A DNA stretch of 64,000 bases, from positions 1 to 64,000 of the forward strand of contig LRBF01000267.1 in assembly GCA_001580565.1 (NCBI GenBank), read 5' to 3'. This stretch comes from Caballeronia megalochromosomata (GTDB lineage Bacteria > Pseudomonadota > Gammaproteobacteria > Burkholderiales > Burkholderiaceae). Below, in pieces: positions 35,281 through 44,534 of the stretch. Positions within the stretch are counted from its first letter, which is position 1. Every line of letters begins with the position of its first letter. Both the position numbers and the translations under genes were made by a program. The notes beneath the pieces were generated by a model, which saw only the letters and a list, made by a program, of their open reading frames with translations, did no database searches and was not told the DNA's origin.

Positions 35281-36231
35281 ATGGGCGACAGCGCCAATTC
35301 AGGCGACGCAGGCAAGACCGGCCGCGTGACCGTGGTCGGCAGCCTCAACATGGATCTCGTCGCGCGCGCGCCGCGTCTGCCGAGGCCGGGCGAAACGCTC
35401 GCCGGCCATGCGTTCGCGCAGGTGCCGGGCGGCAAGGGCGGCAATCAGGCGGTGGCCGCGGCACGTCTGGGCGCGCAGGTCGCGATGATCGGCTGCGTCG
35501 GTGACGATTCGCACGGTGCGACGCTCAAGGGCAGCCTGGAAGCGGAAGGCATCGACTGCACGGCGCTCGCGACGAGCGCGGACGCGCCGACGGGCGTCGC
35601 GCTCATCGTCGTCGATGACGCGAGCCAGAACGCCATCGTCATCGTCGCGGGCAGCAATGCCGAAGTGACGCCCGCGCGCATCGAGGCGCAGGAAGCGCTG
35701 ATCGCGCAGGCCGACGTCATCGTGTGCCAGCTCGAAACGCCGCCGGAAACGGTGCGCGCCGCGCTCGCCGCCGGCCGACTCCTCGGGCGCACCACGATCC
35801 TCAATCCCGCGCCCGCCGCGCGCAAGTTGCCGCCGGACTGGTTTCCGCTCGTCGACTATCTGATTCCGAACGAACTGGAAGCCGCGACACTCTCGGGCGT
35901 CGCCATCGACACGCCCGACGACGCACGCCGCGCCGCGCAGGCCCTCAAGGCGAAGGGCGCGCGCAACGTCATCGTGACGCTCGGCGCGCAAGGCGTGCTC
36001 GCGCTCCTCGCGGGCGCCCATGACGACGGCGTTCATCTGCCCTCGCCGATAGTCGAGGCGGTCGATACGACCGCCGCCGGCGACACGTTCATCGGTGGCT
36101 TCGCGGCGGAACTCGCGCGGGGCGCCGCCGCAATGGACGCGATCGCTTTCGGCCAGCGTGCGGCGGCCGTGGCCGTGACGCGCGAAGGCGCGCAGCCGTC
36201 GATTCCGCACCGCAGCGAAATTTCCGCATAA
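35281..36231 (+). CDS. rbsK: Ribokinase
   Basis: The 316-residue PfkB-family kinase phosphorylates ribose at O5 for entry to the pentose phosphate pathway. The N-terminal signature GSLNMDLVARAPRLP, substrate loop GGKGGNQ (residues 50-56), NPAPA and catalytic motif DTTAAGDTF (D262-F270, base D268) are seen. The usual anion-hole GAGD reads AAGD, as in many ribokinases. It is the last gene of the rbs operon, 26 bp after the regulator, with AAAGGA upstream. No rbsD pyranase is present. Confidence 0.93.
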   Translation: MGDSANSGDAGKTGRVTVVGSLNMDLVARAPRLPRPGETLAGHAFAQVPGGKGGNQAVAAARLGAQVAMIGCVGDDSHGATLKGSLEAEGIDCTALATSADAPTGVALIVVDDASQNAIVIVAGSNAEVTPARIEAQEALIAQADVIVCQLETPPETVRAALAAGRLLGRTTILNPAPAARKLPPDWFPLVDYLIPNELEAATLSGVAIDTPDDARRAAQALKAKGARNVIVTLGAQGVLALLAGAHDDGVHLPSPIVEAVDTTAAGDTFIGGFAAELARGAAAMDAIAFGQRAAAVAVTREGAQPSIPHRSEISA

Positions 36232-36249
36232 CTTTTCAATGTTTATTGA

Positions 36250-36276
36250 AAAACGGCGCGCCTGACGCGCCGTTTT
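36250..36276 (+). terminator. Rho-independent terminator of the rbs operon
   Basis: A perfect 11-bp stem (36250-36260 and 36266-36276, loop CCTGA) ends in TTTT, 18 bp after the ribokinase stop. Confidence 0.8.
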
Positions 36277-36410
36277 CACTTCATACGAAACAATTTCCTC
36301 AAGTGTCGTCGCTTTCGCGCCGTTTACATCGATAGCGGCCGCGCGATGTCTCGCGCGCACGCAGTCACGAAACGACGACCCCGCTCGCAAGCGGCATCAG
36401 GGAAAACTCA

Positions 36411-38129
36411 ATGAAGAAGGCTTTGACGATCAAGGCGCGCCTCGGCATCACGATGGCGTTTCTGGGTGCGCTGCTCATCGGGATCGGGGCGCTGGGGCAG
36501 AGCGGCATGAGCCACTCGAACGGCGCGTTTCAGGAAACCTACGCGGTGCAAATGCCCGCGGCGATCGCCGTCGGCAATGCGGAAATGTACGCCGCGCGCG
36601 AGCGGCTCGTGTTCGATCGCGCGGCGCTCCTCGCCGGCACGCCGGAAGTGGCGTCCACCGTCGAGCGCGCGCGCTCCATGCGCGAACGGGCGGACGGCTA
36701 CTGGAAGCAATACACATCGCTGCCGCAATCAGCGGCCGAAAAGCGTCTCGCCGACGCCGCGCAGGACCGGCGCCTCGCGCTGCAAGGTATCGTCGACAAG
36801 GGCGTCGCCGCGGTCATGGCGAACGATCACGACGGCATCATCGCGAACGCCAAGGCGATGCAGGTCACCTACAACGAGCTCGCCAACGCGAACGACGCGC
36901 TGCGCAAATACCTGTCCGAAGCAGCGAAGCAGAGTTACGAGGAGACGCAGAGCCGCTTCCTGTGGTTCCGCGCGCTGAGTCTCGGCGCAATCGCGCTCGG
37001 TATCGCGGCGGCCGCGTTCGCGTGGGTCTCGCTGCGACGCGCGATCGCACGGCCGCTCGAAGACGCGCTCGGCCATTTCGAGGCGATCGCCGCGGGCGAT
37101 CTGCGCCGTGAGGTCACCGTCACGTCGCGCGACGAAATGGGGCAGTTGCTCGAAGGTCTCGCCAGAATGCGCACGAGCCTGCTCACGACCGTGCGCACCG
37201 TGCGCTCGGGCAGCGAATCGATCGCGTCCGCCACGCAGCAGATCGCCGCCGGCAATACGGATCTGTCCTCGCGCACCGAGGAGCAGGCGTCCGCGCTGCA
37301 GGAAACCGCGTCGAGCATGGAAGAGCTGACCGGCACCGTGCGCCAGAACGCCGATAACGCGCGGCAGGCGAGCGCGCTCGCGGCGAATGCGTCGGACATC
37401 GCGGGCAAGGGCAGCGCGGTCGTGACGCAGGTCGTGGACACGATGCGCGAGATCGACGGCAGCTCGTCGAAGATCGCGGACATCATCACGATCATCGAGG
37501 GCATTGCGTTCCAGACCAACATCCTCGCGCTCAACGCGGCCGTCGAGGCGGCGCGCGCGGGCGAGGAAGGGCGCGGCTTCGCGGTGGTCGCGGGCGAGGT
37601 GCGCAGCCTGGCGCAGCGCTCGTCGGCGGCGGCGAAGGAAATCAAGGAACTGATCGACACGTCGGTGGCGCGCGTGCGCAACGGTACGACCCTCGTCGAC
37701 GAAGCCGGCCGAACGATGAACGAGATCATCGGCGCGGTGCAGCGCGTGACCGACATCATGGGCGAGATCGCGGCGGCGTCGGAAGAGCAGTCGAGCGGCA
37801 TCGAGCAGGTGGCGCGCGCCGTCACGCAGATGGACGAGGTGACGCAGCAGAACGCGGCGCTCGTCGAGGAAGCAGCGGCGGCGGCGCAATCGCTCGAAGA
37901 TCAGGCTGCGCGCCTGCGGCAGGCGGTCGCGGTGTTCCAGGTGGCGGACGGCGCGCCGCTCGCAGTCGCGCCGGCGGTGAAAGTTGCATCGCGTGCAACG
38001 GTGACGGCGCGCACACGCGCACCCGCGCCGAAGCCGCTCGTGACGGCGCCTGCAAAACGCGTCGCCGCAGCGCCTGCGCCCAAGGCGCCTGCGGCCGCGG
38101 ACGCAGGCGGCGACTGGGAGACATTCTGA
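36411..38129 (+). CDS. Methyl-accepting chemotaxis protein with CheR/CheB-docking tail
   Basis: The 572-residue transducer has TM1 at about 10-30, a periplasmic four-helix-type ligand domain (about 35-185), TM2 at about 187-208, HAMP (about 210-262) and a cytoplasmic coiled-coil signalling domain. The hairpin tip carries IEGIAFQTNILALNAAVEAA with adjacent methylation helices. After an Ala/Pro/Lys-rich linker it ends in DWETF, a variant of the NWETF pentapeptide that tethers CheR and CheB, so this is a high-abundance Tar/Tsr-like receptor. The ligand is unknown. It has no flanking che genes; it sits between rbs and a hydratase gene. Confidence 0.92.
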   Translation: MKKALTIKARLGITMAFLGALLIGIGALGQSGMSHSNGAFQETYAVQMPAAIAVGNAEMYAARERLVFDRAALLAGTPEVASTVERARSMRERADGYWKQYTSLPQSAAEKRLADAAQDRRLALQGIVDKGVAAVMANDHDGIIANAKAMQVTYNELANANDALRKYLSEAAKQSYEETQSRFLWFRALSLGAIALGIAAAAFAWVSLRRAIARPLEDALGHFEAIAAGDLRREVTVTSRDEMGQLLEGLARMRTSLLTTVRTVRSGSESIASATQQIAAGNTDLSSRTEEQASALQETASSMEELTGTVRQNADNARQASALAANASDIAGKGSAVVTQVVDTMREIDGSSSKIADIITIIEGIAFQTNILALNAAVEAARAGEEGRGFAVVAGEVRSLAQRSSAAAKEIKELIDTSVARVRNGTTLVDEAGRTMNEIIGAVQRVTDIMGEIAAASEEQSSGIEQVARAVTQMDEVTQQNAALVEEAAAAAQSLEDQAARLRQAVAVFQVADGAPLAVAPAVKVASRATVTARTRAPAPKPLVTAPAKRVAAAPAPKAPAAADAGGDWETF

Positions 38130-38257
38130 GCGTGACATGCGGCGCATGAGCGCGCGCGGGCCATGAATGCGCGCGAATGCACACGCGCGCGACCAACGCC
38201 GATCCGGTAACCCGTACACTGATGGGTGTGCGTCATCGCTCACACGAGGATACCGAC

Positions 38258-39019
38258 ATGACCGGATCGACACTCGCCGCGAAGCTCGCGGACGCCCGCC
38301 GCCGGCATCAGCTCATCGAAACGCTGGAGAGCGCCGACATTCCGGCCGACGCGCCCACCGCCTACGCGATCCAGCACGAGATGCTGAGGGAGTCGGATGC
38401 GCGCATCGGCGCCTGGAAGATCGGCGCGCGCGCACCCGATGCGCTCGCCACGGGCGCGCCCATCGATGCCACGCTCGTGCACGTCTCGCCGGCGCGCGTG
38501 CCGTTTCAATCGTTTTTCCGGGTGCTGGTGGAACTCGAGATCGCGTTCCGCTTCGCCTATGCGCTGCCCGCGCGACATGACCCTTACACACGCGAGGAAG
38601 TATTCGATGCGATCGGCGGTATCGCCGTCGCGCTCGAAGTGGTCGACAGCCGTTTCGCGCAATGGCCCAATCTCGACCCGCTCGCCCAGCTCGCCGATTC
38701 GCAGAACAACGGCGCGCTCGTGGTCTGCGGCATGGAACCTTACGACGTCGTGGCGCCGGGCTTCGACTTTCTCACGCCGCGCCTGGAATTCACGCTGGAC
38801 GGCGTCCCGATCGCGCCGGCCGCGCTCGGCAATCCGGCGGGCGACCCGCGCGAATTGCTGCCGTGGCTCGTCAACCATTGTTGCCGCATGGGTTTGACCG
38901 TCGAACCGTTCTGGACCATCACCACGGGCTCCTATACGGGCGCGTATCGCGTCGACGGACCGGGGATGCTGCATGGCGCGATCGATCGCATCGGCGAACT
39001 GGAACTGGTGCTCGCATGA
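38258..39019 (+). CDS. 2-keto-4-pentenoate hydratase family protein
   Basis: The 253-residue member of the FAH/hydratase superfamily resembles MhpD/HpcG. The start ATG at 38258 has ACGAGGA upstream. The segments AYAIQHEMLRESDARIGAWKIGA, then ELEIAFRF and ALEVVDSRFAQWP follow the family pattern of metal-ligating Glu residues (E-x-E plus Asp). Such enzymes hydrate 2-hydroxypenta-2,4-dienoates in meta-cleavage pathways, but no other meta-pathway gene is nearby, so the physiological substrate is open. Confidence 0.8.
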   Translation: MTGSTLAAKLADARRRHQLIETLESADIPADAPTAYAIQHEMLRESDARIGAWKIGARAPDALATGAPIDATLVHVSPARVPFQSFFRVLVELEIAFRFAYALPARHDPYTREEVFDAIGGIAVALEVVDSRFAQWPNLDPLAQLADSQNNGALVVCGMEPYDVVAPGFDFLTPRLEFTLDGVPIAPAALGNPAGDPRELLPWLVNHCCRMGLTVEPFWTITTGSYTGAYRVDGPGMLHGAIDRIGELELVLA

Positions 39020-39429
39020 CGCCGCAATACCCTGCATCGGGAACGGTTATTGATGATGCCGCACGCGTATCGATGTCATCGAACCATTGCATCTCATGAG
39101 CGCAAGCGCACGTATCCATGCATGAAGCGACGCATGCATGCGCGCGTGTGAGGCGCACGTCGCATTGGCGGACAGAAGCAGCGAATAAGTAACAAAGAGC
39201 GCGGGGAAGCGAACAGGCAGGGACGATGCCGGGCAAGAGGATAGCGACATTGGGATGAGGATTGTAGGTGAACGAAAATAACTCACCAAGCTAGGAATTC
39301 TTCGAAGCAAATGAACAACGCAAGTGCGTGAAAAAAAATTCGAAAGGGTTTAGGATGATTTCAAGCGATGTCGTTTCGATTACGCGCGTTGCGCACGACA
39401 TAGCTTTCTGACTTCGGCGAGGAGGTAGC
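39020..39429. other. Long leader/intergenic region upstream of prkA
   Basis: The 410 bp contain no plausible gene. The last 170 bp are AT-richer than the surroundings and end with GAGGAGG, 7 bp before the prkA ATG. No convincing sigma-70 pair, sigma-54 -24/-12 element or terminator was recognised. The size suggests a regulated promoter region, as expected for this stress-induced locus. Confidence 0.5.
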
Positions 39430-41352
39430 ATGGATATCTACAGCAGTTTCGCGACCCGCTTCGAAAAAACCCGCGAGGAGGAATTCTCGCTCGAAGAGTA
39501 TCTCGCGCTCTGCAAAGAAGATCCGGCCACATACGCAACAGCGGGCGAACGCATGTTGACGGCCATCGGGGAACCGGAGATGGTCGACACTCGCCTCGAC
39601 CCGCGTTTATCGCGTGTGTTTGCAAACAAGAACATCAAGGTGTACCCGGCGTTCCGCGAGTTCTACGGCATGGAGGACGTGATCGAGAACGTCGTGTCGT
39701 ACTTCCGGCACGCGGCGCAGGGTCTCGAAGAAAAGAAGCAGATCCTGTATCTGCTGGGTCCGGTGGGCGGCGGCAAGTCGTCGATCGCCGAACGACTGAA
39801 GCAGCTCATGGAGCGCGTGCCGTTCTATTCGCTGAAGGGCTCGCCCGTCAACGAATCGCCGCTCGGCCTCTTCGATTACGACGAAGACGGTCCGGTGCTC
39901 GAAGAGCAATACGGCATTCCGCGCCGCTATATCAAGAACATCCTCTCGCCGTGGGCCGTGAAGCGCCTGCACGAGTACAACGGCGACATCCGCAAGTTCC
40001 GTGTGGTGCGCCGCTATCCGTCCATCCTGCGCCAGATCGGCATCGCCAAGACCGAGCCGGGTGACGAGAACAATCAGGACATCTCGTCGCTCGTCGGCAA
40101 GGTGGATATTCGCAAGCTCGAAACCTATTCGCAGGACGACGCGGACGCGTACAGCTATTCAGGTGGCCTGTGCCTCGCCAATCAGGGCCTGCTGGAATTC
40201 GTCGAAATGTTCAAGGCGCCGATCAAGGTGCTGCACCCGCTGCTCACCGCGACCCAGGAAGGCAACTTCAAGGGCACGGAAGGCTTCGGTGCGATTCCTT
40301 TCGACGGCGTCATCCTCGCGCACTCGAACGAGTCGGAGTGGAAGGCATTCCGCAACAACAAGAACAATGAAGCACTGCTCGATCGTATCTTCGTCGTGAA
40401 GGTGCCGTACTGCCTGCGCTACGGTGAAGAGATCAAGATCTACGAGAAGCTGCTGCGCAATTCGTCCCTCGCCGAGGCGGTCTGCGCACCGGGCACGCTC
40501 AAGATGATGGCGCAGATGGCCGTGCTCACGCGTCTGCACGAACCGGAGAATTCGAGCCTGTTCTCGAAGATGCAGGTCTACGACGGTGAAAACCTGAAAG
40601 ACACGGACCCGAAGGCGAAGTCGTACCAGGAGTATCGCGATTACGCGGGTGTCGACGAAGGCATGACCGGCGTGTCCACACGCTTCGCGTTCAAGATCCT
40701 GTCGCGTGTCTTCAACTTCGATTCGAGCGAAGTCGCCGCGAACCCGGTGCATCTGATGTACGTGCTCGAACAGCAGATCGAGCGTGAGCAGTTCCCGCCG
40801 GAGACGGAGCAGAAGTACCTGTCGTTCATCAAGGACGTGCTGGCTTCGCGCTACGCCGAGTTCATCGGCAAGGAGATTCAGACCGCTTATCTGGAGTCGT
40901 ATTCGGAGTATGGACAAAACATCTTCGACCGCTATGTGACGTACGCTGACTTCTGGATTCAGGATCAGGAGTTCCGCGATCACGACACCGGCGAGAGCTT
41001 CGACCGCGCGGCGCTGAATGCCGAGCTGGAGAAGATCGAGAAGCCCGCGGGCATCAGCAACCCGAAGGACTTCCGCAACGAGATCGTGAACTTCGTGTTG
41101 CGCGCGCGTGCGGCGAACGGCGGCAAGAATCCCGCGTGGATCAGCTATGAGAAGCTGCGCGTGGTGATCGAGAAGAAGATGTTCTCCAACACGGAAGAAC
41201 TTCTGCCGGTGATTTCGTTCAACGCGAAAGGATCGGCCGAAGAGCAACGCAAGCACGAGGACTTCGTCAATCGCATGGTCGCGAAGGGTTACACGCCGAA
41301 GCAGGTCCGGCTCCTGTGCGACTGGTATCTGCGCGTGCGCAAGTCGTCGTGA
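39430..41352 (+). CDS. prkA: PrkA family serine protein kinase
   Basis: This 640-residue protein is E. coli YeaG-like. The N-terminal AAA+ module carries Walker A LLGPVGGGKSS (residues 108-118), and the C-terminal PrkA domain contains the kinase-like region. It is full family length (about 640-645). PrkA kinases respond to nutrient limitation and regulate stationary-phase and nitrogen-starvation physiology. A strong GAGGAGG ribosome site precedes the ATG. It leads the prkA-yeaH-spoVR cluster, which is conserved across proteobacteria. Confidence 0.94.
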   Translation: MDIYSSFATRFEKTREEEFSLEEYLALCKEDPATYATAGERMLTAIGEPEMVDTRLDPRLSRVFANKNIKVYPAFREFYGMEDVIENVVSYFRHAAQGLEEKKQILYLLGPVGGGKSSIAERLKQLMERVPFYSLKGSPVNESPLGLFDYDEDGPVLEEQYGIPRRYIKNILSPWAVKRLHEYNGDIRKFRVVRRYPSILRQIGIAKTEPGDENNQDISSLVGKVDIRKLETYSQDDADAYSYSGGLCLANQGLLEFVEMFKAPIKVLHPLLTATQEGNFKGTEGFGAIPFDGVILAHSNESEWKAFRNNKNNEALLDRIFVVKVPYCLRYGEEIKIYEKLLRNSSLAEAVCAPGTLKMMAQMAVLTRLHEPENSSLFSKMQVYDGENLKDTDPKAKSYQEYRDYAGVDEGMTGVSTRFAFKILSRVFNFDSSEVAANPVHLMYVLEQQIEREQFPPETEQKYLSFIKDVLASRYAEFIGKEIQTAYLESYSEYGQNIFDRYVTYADFWIQDQEFRDHDTGESFDRAALNAELEKIEKPAGISNPKDFRNEIVNFVLRARAANGGKNPAWISYEKLRVVIEKKMFSNTEELLPVISFNAKGSAEEQRKHEDFVNRMVAKGYTPKQVRLLCDWYLRVRKSS

Positions 41353-41563
41353 TGTAGAGTGGATGGGGGAACTGACAGGAGTGGGCGCTCACGCGCCGTA
41401 CTCCGGTCCCGCGCAAAGCGATAGTCAGGAAGTCCCCGGCGGCCCGGGCGCATGGATTGCGTCCGGACCGCACAGTGGACAGTTTGCGAGACGAAGGACG
41501 CTGCGATCAGTCGAAGTTTCACGCAGCGCCTCGAGAGCTCGCCAATAACGCGGGAGACTGGAT

Positions 41564-42829
41564 GTGCTGCACCAAATCATCGACCGCAGGTTAGCCGGCA
41601 AGAACAAGAGCATCGCCAACCGCGAGCGCTTCCTGCGACGCGTCAAGAGTTACATTCGCCGCGCGGTGTCCGACGCGGTGCGCGATCGCAGTATCAAGGA
41701 CATTCAAAGCACCCAGAGCATCACCATTCCGAAGAAGGACATCTCGGAGCCCTCGTTCCGTCACGGACCGGGCGGCAAGCGCGAGTATGTCCATCCGGGC
41801 AACGCGGATTACATTCGCGGTGACAAGATTCCGCGTCCGCCGGGCGGCGCGGGCGGCGGCGGCAAGAGCGCCAGCAACGAGGGCGAAGGGCAGGACGATT
41901 TCGTCTTCGAACTGTCTCGCGAAGAGTTCATGCAGTACTTCTTCGACGACCTCGAACTGCCGCGCCTCGTCAAGACTCAGCTACTTGCCGTGCCGACCTG
42001 GAAAAACGTGCGCGCAGGCTGGGCGGCGGAAGGCACCCCGAATAACATCGACGTGGTCAGATCGCTGCGCAGCGCGCTCGGACGACGCATCGCGCTCGGC
42101 TGGCCGCTCGCGTCGCAACTGCGCGAAATGGAGCGGCAGCTCGAGCAGCTGAAGGAAGATAACGCCGATCAGGAAGAGATTGCGCGGCTCGAAGCGGATA
42201 TCGTCGTCATGCAGGGCCGTATCACGCGCATTCCGTTCATCGATCCGTTCGATCTGCGCTACATCAACCGCGTGAAGCAGCCCACGCCATCGAGCAAGGC
42301 GGTCATGTTCTGCCTGATGGACGTCTCCGGTTCGATGGACGAGCAACGCAAGGACTTGTCCAAGCGCTTCTTCATCCTCCTGTATCTGTTCCTGCAACGG
42401 AACTACGAGAAGATCGAAGTGGTATTCATCCGGCACCATACGCGCGCCGAGGAAGTGGACGAAGACACGTTCTTCCACTCGACTGAAAGCGGCGGCACGG
42501 TAGTGTCGAGCGCGCTCGAACTCATGAAGAAGATCATGGACGAGCGTTACTCGCCGACTGAATGGAACATTTACGGCGCGCAGGCATCGGACGGCGACAA
42601 CTGGACGGACGATTCCCCGAAGTGCCGCAAGCTGCTGTCGGACGACATCCTGCCTAAGGTCCGTTATTTTGCCTATATTCAAGTTGCGCCGGAGGAGCAG
42701 AATCTCTGGTTGGAGTATGCTCAGCTTGCGATGGGCGCGCCTGAACTGGCTATGAAGAAAGTCGATTCGGCCGCGGACATTTATCCGGTGTTCCGTGAAC
42801 TGTTCGAAAAGCAGCAGGCGGCCGCATGA
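41564..42829 (+). CDS. YeaH/YhbH family protein (DUF444), VWA-like
   Basis: The 421-residue cytosolic protein has a GTG start (GGGAGA 6 bp upstream). The N-terminus is basic (IIDRRLAGKNKSIANRERFL); a Gly-rich linker lies near residue 95. The C-terminal half has a von Willebrand A-like MIDAS motif DVSGSM (D253, S255, S257) and ESGGTVVSSAL. These proteins always accompany PrkA and SpoVR and probably act in the same stress response. It is 211 bp after prkA; a second promoter is possible. Confidence 0.93.
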   Translation: MLHQIIDRRLAGKNKSIANRERFLRRVKSYIRRAVSDAVRDRSIKDIQSTQSITIPKKDISEPSFRHGPGGKREYVHPGNADYIRGDKIPRPPGGAGGGGKSASNEGEGQDDFVFELSREEFMQYFFDDLELPRLVKTQLLAVPTWKNVRAGWAAEGTPNNIDVVRSLRSALGRRIALGWPLASQLREMERQLEQLKEDNADQEEIARLEADIVVMQGRITRIPFIDPFDLRYINRVKQPTPSSKAVMFCLMDVSGSMDEQRKDLSKRFFILLYLFLQRNYEKIEVVFIRHHTRAEEVDEDTFFHSTESGGTVVSSALELMKKIMDERYSPTEWNIYGAQASDGDNWTDDSPKCRKLLSDDILPKVRYFAYIQVAPEEQNLWLEYAQLAMGAPELAMKKVDSAADIYPVFRELFEKQQAAA

Positions 42830-42966
42830 CGACGCGGCATTTGCACAACGAGACGCGTGGGTATCAGCTTGAAAGCACGGACGATCGTGCAGCGTCGAAG
42901 CTGGGACCTGAGGCAGGGCAACGCAAGGCGTCCGCAGAGACAGACGAGGCGCACGAGGAAGGCAGA

Positions 42967-44490
42967 ATGAATGTATCGGAGAAGCGGCGACCGCTGCCGT
43001 GCCCATCTGACTGGACAGTCGAACTGATCGAGGAGTACGACGCCGAGATTTCGCGCGTCGCGAACGGTTACGGTCTCGACACCTATCCCATTCAGCTGGA
43101 AATCATCAGCTCCGAGCAGATGATGGATGCGTATGCGTCCGTCGGCATGCCGGTGAACTACCGGCACTGGTCGTTCGGCAAGCATTTTCTCGCGACGGAG
43201 AAAGGCTATCGGCGCGGGCAGATGGGCCTCGCGTACGAAATCGTGATCAATTCGAATCCCTGCATCGCGTATCTCATGGAAGAGAACACCATGACGATGC
43301 AGGCCCTCGTGATCGCGCACGCGGCCTACGGGCACAACTCGTTTTTCAAGGGTAACTATCTCTTCCGTCTCTGGACGGATGCGCACGCGATCATCGATTA
43401 CCTCGTGTACGCGAAGAATTACATCGCGGAGTGCGAGGAGCGCTACGGCCTCGATCGCGTCGAGGAACTGCTCGACTCGTGCCACGCGCTCATGAATTAC
43501 GGCGTCGACCGCTACAAGCGGCCGCAGAAGCTGTCGCTGGCGAAGGAAGCGGCGATGCGGCGCGAGCGTGAAGCGTATCTGCAATCGCAGGTCAACGAAC
43601 TGTGGCGCACGCTGCCGAAGGGCAAGGAACCGTCGCCGGAGGAAATCGAGAGCCGCTATCCGCCCGAGCCGCAGGAGAATCTCTTGTACTTCGCGGAGAA
43701 GAACGCGCCCTTGCTGGAGCCCTGGGAGCGCGAAGTCATCCGCATCGTGCGCAAGATCGGCCAGTATTTTTATCCGCAGCGGCAGACGCAGGTCATGAAC
43801 GAAGGCTGGGCAACCTTCTGGCACTACACGCTGCTCAACACGCTCTACAACGAAGGCCGTCTCGAAGACAGCTTCATGATGGAGTTTCTGCATTCGCATT
43901 CGAACGTCGTGTATCAGCCGCCGGTGACGAAGCCGTATTACAGCGGCATCAATCCGTACGCGCTCGGCTTCTCGATGATGAGCGACATCCGCCGCATCTG
44001 CGAAAACCCGACGGACGAAGATCGCGAGTGGTTCCCGGAGCTCGCGGGCAGCGACTGGCTGGAGTCCCTGCACTACGCGATGCGCAACTTCAAGGACGAA
44101 AGTTTTATCGCGCAGTATCTGTCGCCGCATCTGATTCGCGAGATGCGTCTGTTCTCGATTCTCGACGACGACATGCGCGACGCGCTGGAAGTGTCGGCAA
44201 TTCACGACGGCAGCGGGTATCGCTATGTGCGTCAGGCGTTGTCGCGGCAGTACGACATTCATCATCGTGAGCCGAACATCCAGGTGTATTCGGTGAATAC
44301 GCGTGGCGATCGCAGTCTGACGCTGCGTCACTTCATGACCGACAACCGCCATCTCTCCAACGACAGCGACGAAGTGCTCAAGCACATGGCGCGCTTGTGG
44401 CAGTTCGATGTTTATCTGGAAAGCGTCGATGAGAACGGGACGGTGAGGAAGCGGTTCGAGTGCCGGTATGTGCCGTCGAATACGCGCTGA
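42967..44490 (+). CDS. SpoVR family protein (YcgB-like)
   Basis: The 507-residue cytosolic protein matches E. coli YcgB (about 510). It opens PCPSDWTVELIEEYDAEIS and has the histidine/acid-rich pattern ALVIAHAAYGHNSFFKGN and FWHYTLLNTLYNEG. The ATG at 42967 is chosen because AGGAAGG lies 5 bp upstream and the length fits; an ATG at 42826 overlapping the yeaH stop (ATGA) would add 47 low-complexity residues and cannot be ruled out. SpoVR is required for spore cortex in Bacillus; its proteobacterial role is undefined. Confidence 0.9.
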   Translation: MNVSEKRRPLPCPSDWTVELIEEYDAEISRVANGYGLDTYPIQLEIISSEQMMDAYASVGMPVNYRHWSFGKHFLATEKGYRRGQMGLAYEIVINSNPCIAYLMEENTMTMQALVIAHAAYGHNSFFKGNYLFRLWTDAHAIIDYLVYAKNYIAECEERYGLDRVEELLDSCHALMNYGVDRYKRPQKLSLAKEAAMRREREAYLQSQVNELWRTLPKGKEPSPEEIESRYPPEPQENLLYFAEKNAPLLEPWEREVIRIVRKIGQYFYPQRQTQVMNEGWATFWHYTLLNTLYNEGRLEDSFMMEFLHSHSNVVYQPPVTKPYYSGINPYALGFSMMSDIRRICENPTDEDREWFPELAGSDWLESLHYAMRNFKDESFIAQYLSPHLIREMRLFSILDDDMRDALEVSAIHDGSGYRYVRQALSRQYDIHHREPNIQVYSVNTRGDRSLTLRHFMTDNRHLSNDSDEVLKHMARLWQFDVYLESVDENGTVRKRFECRYVPSNTR

Positions 44491-44497
44491 ACTTCGC

Positions 44498-44526
44498 AAA
44501 ACCGGCGCCCGAGAGCGCCGGTTTTT
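44498..44526. terminator. Bidirectional terminator between spoVR and AI-2E gene
   Basis: A perfect 11-bp stem (44498-44508 and 44515-44525, 6-nt loop) has A-tract and T-tract arms with TTTTT at the end. It is 8 bp past the spoVR stop and serves the convergent AI-2E permease gene as well. Confidence 0.9.
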
Positions 44527-44534
44527 CGTTGGGG

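Noticed and set aside
39170..39200. Possible sigma-54 promoter (TGGCGGACAGAAGC) upstream of prkA
   Set aside because: The GG-to-GC spacing does not equal 10 bp, so the -24/-12 rule fails.
42826..42966. Longer SpoVR start overlapping yeaH (ATGA)
   Set aside because: The 42967 start has a better ribosome site and the family length; the extra 47 residues are low-complexity. Kept as an alternative in the annotation.
42781..44499. 572-codon minus-strand frame opposite spoVR
   Set aside because: SpoVR motifs are unmistakable on the plus strand; the antisense frame has no domain and no start signals.
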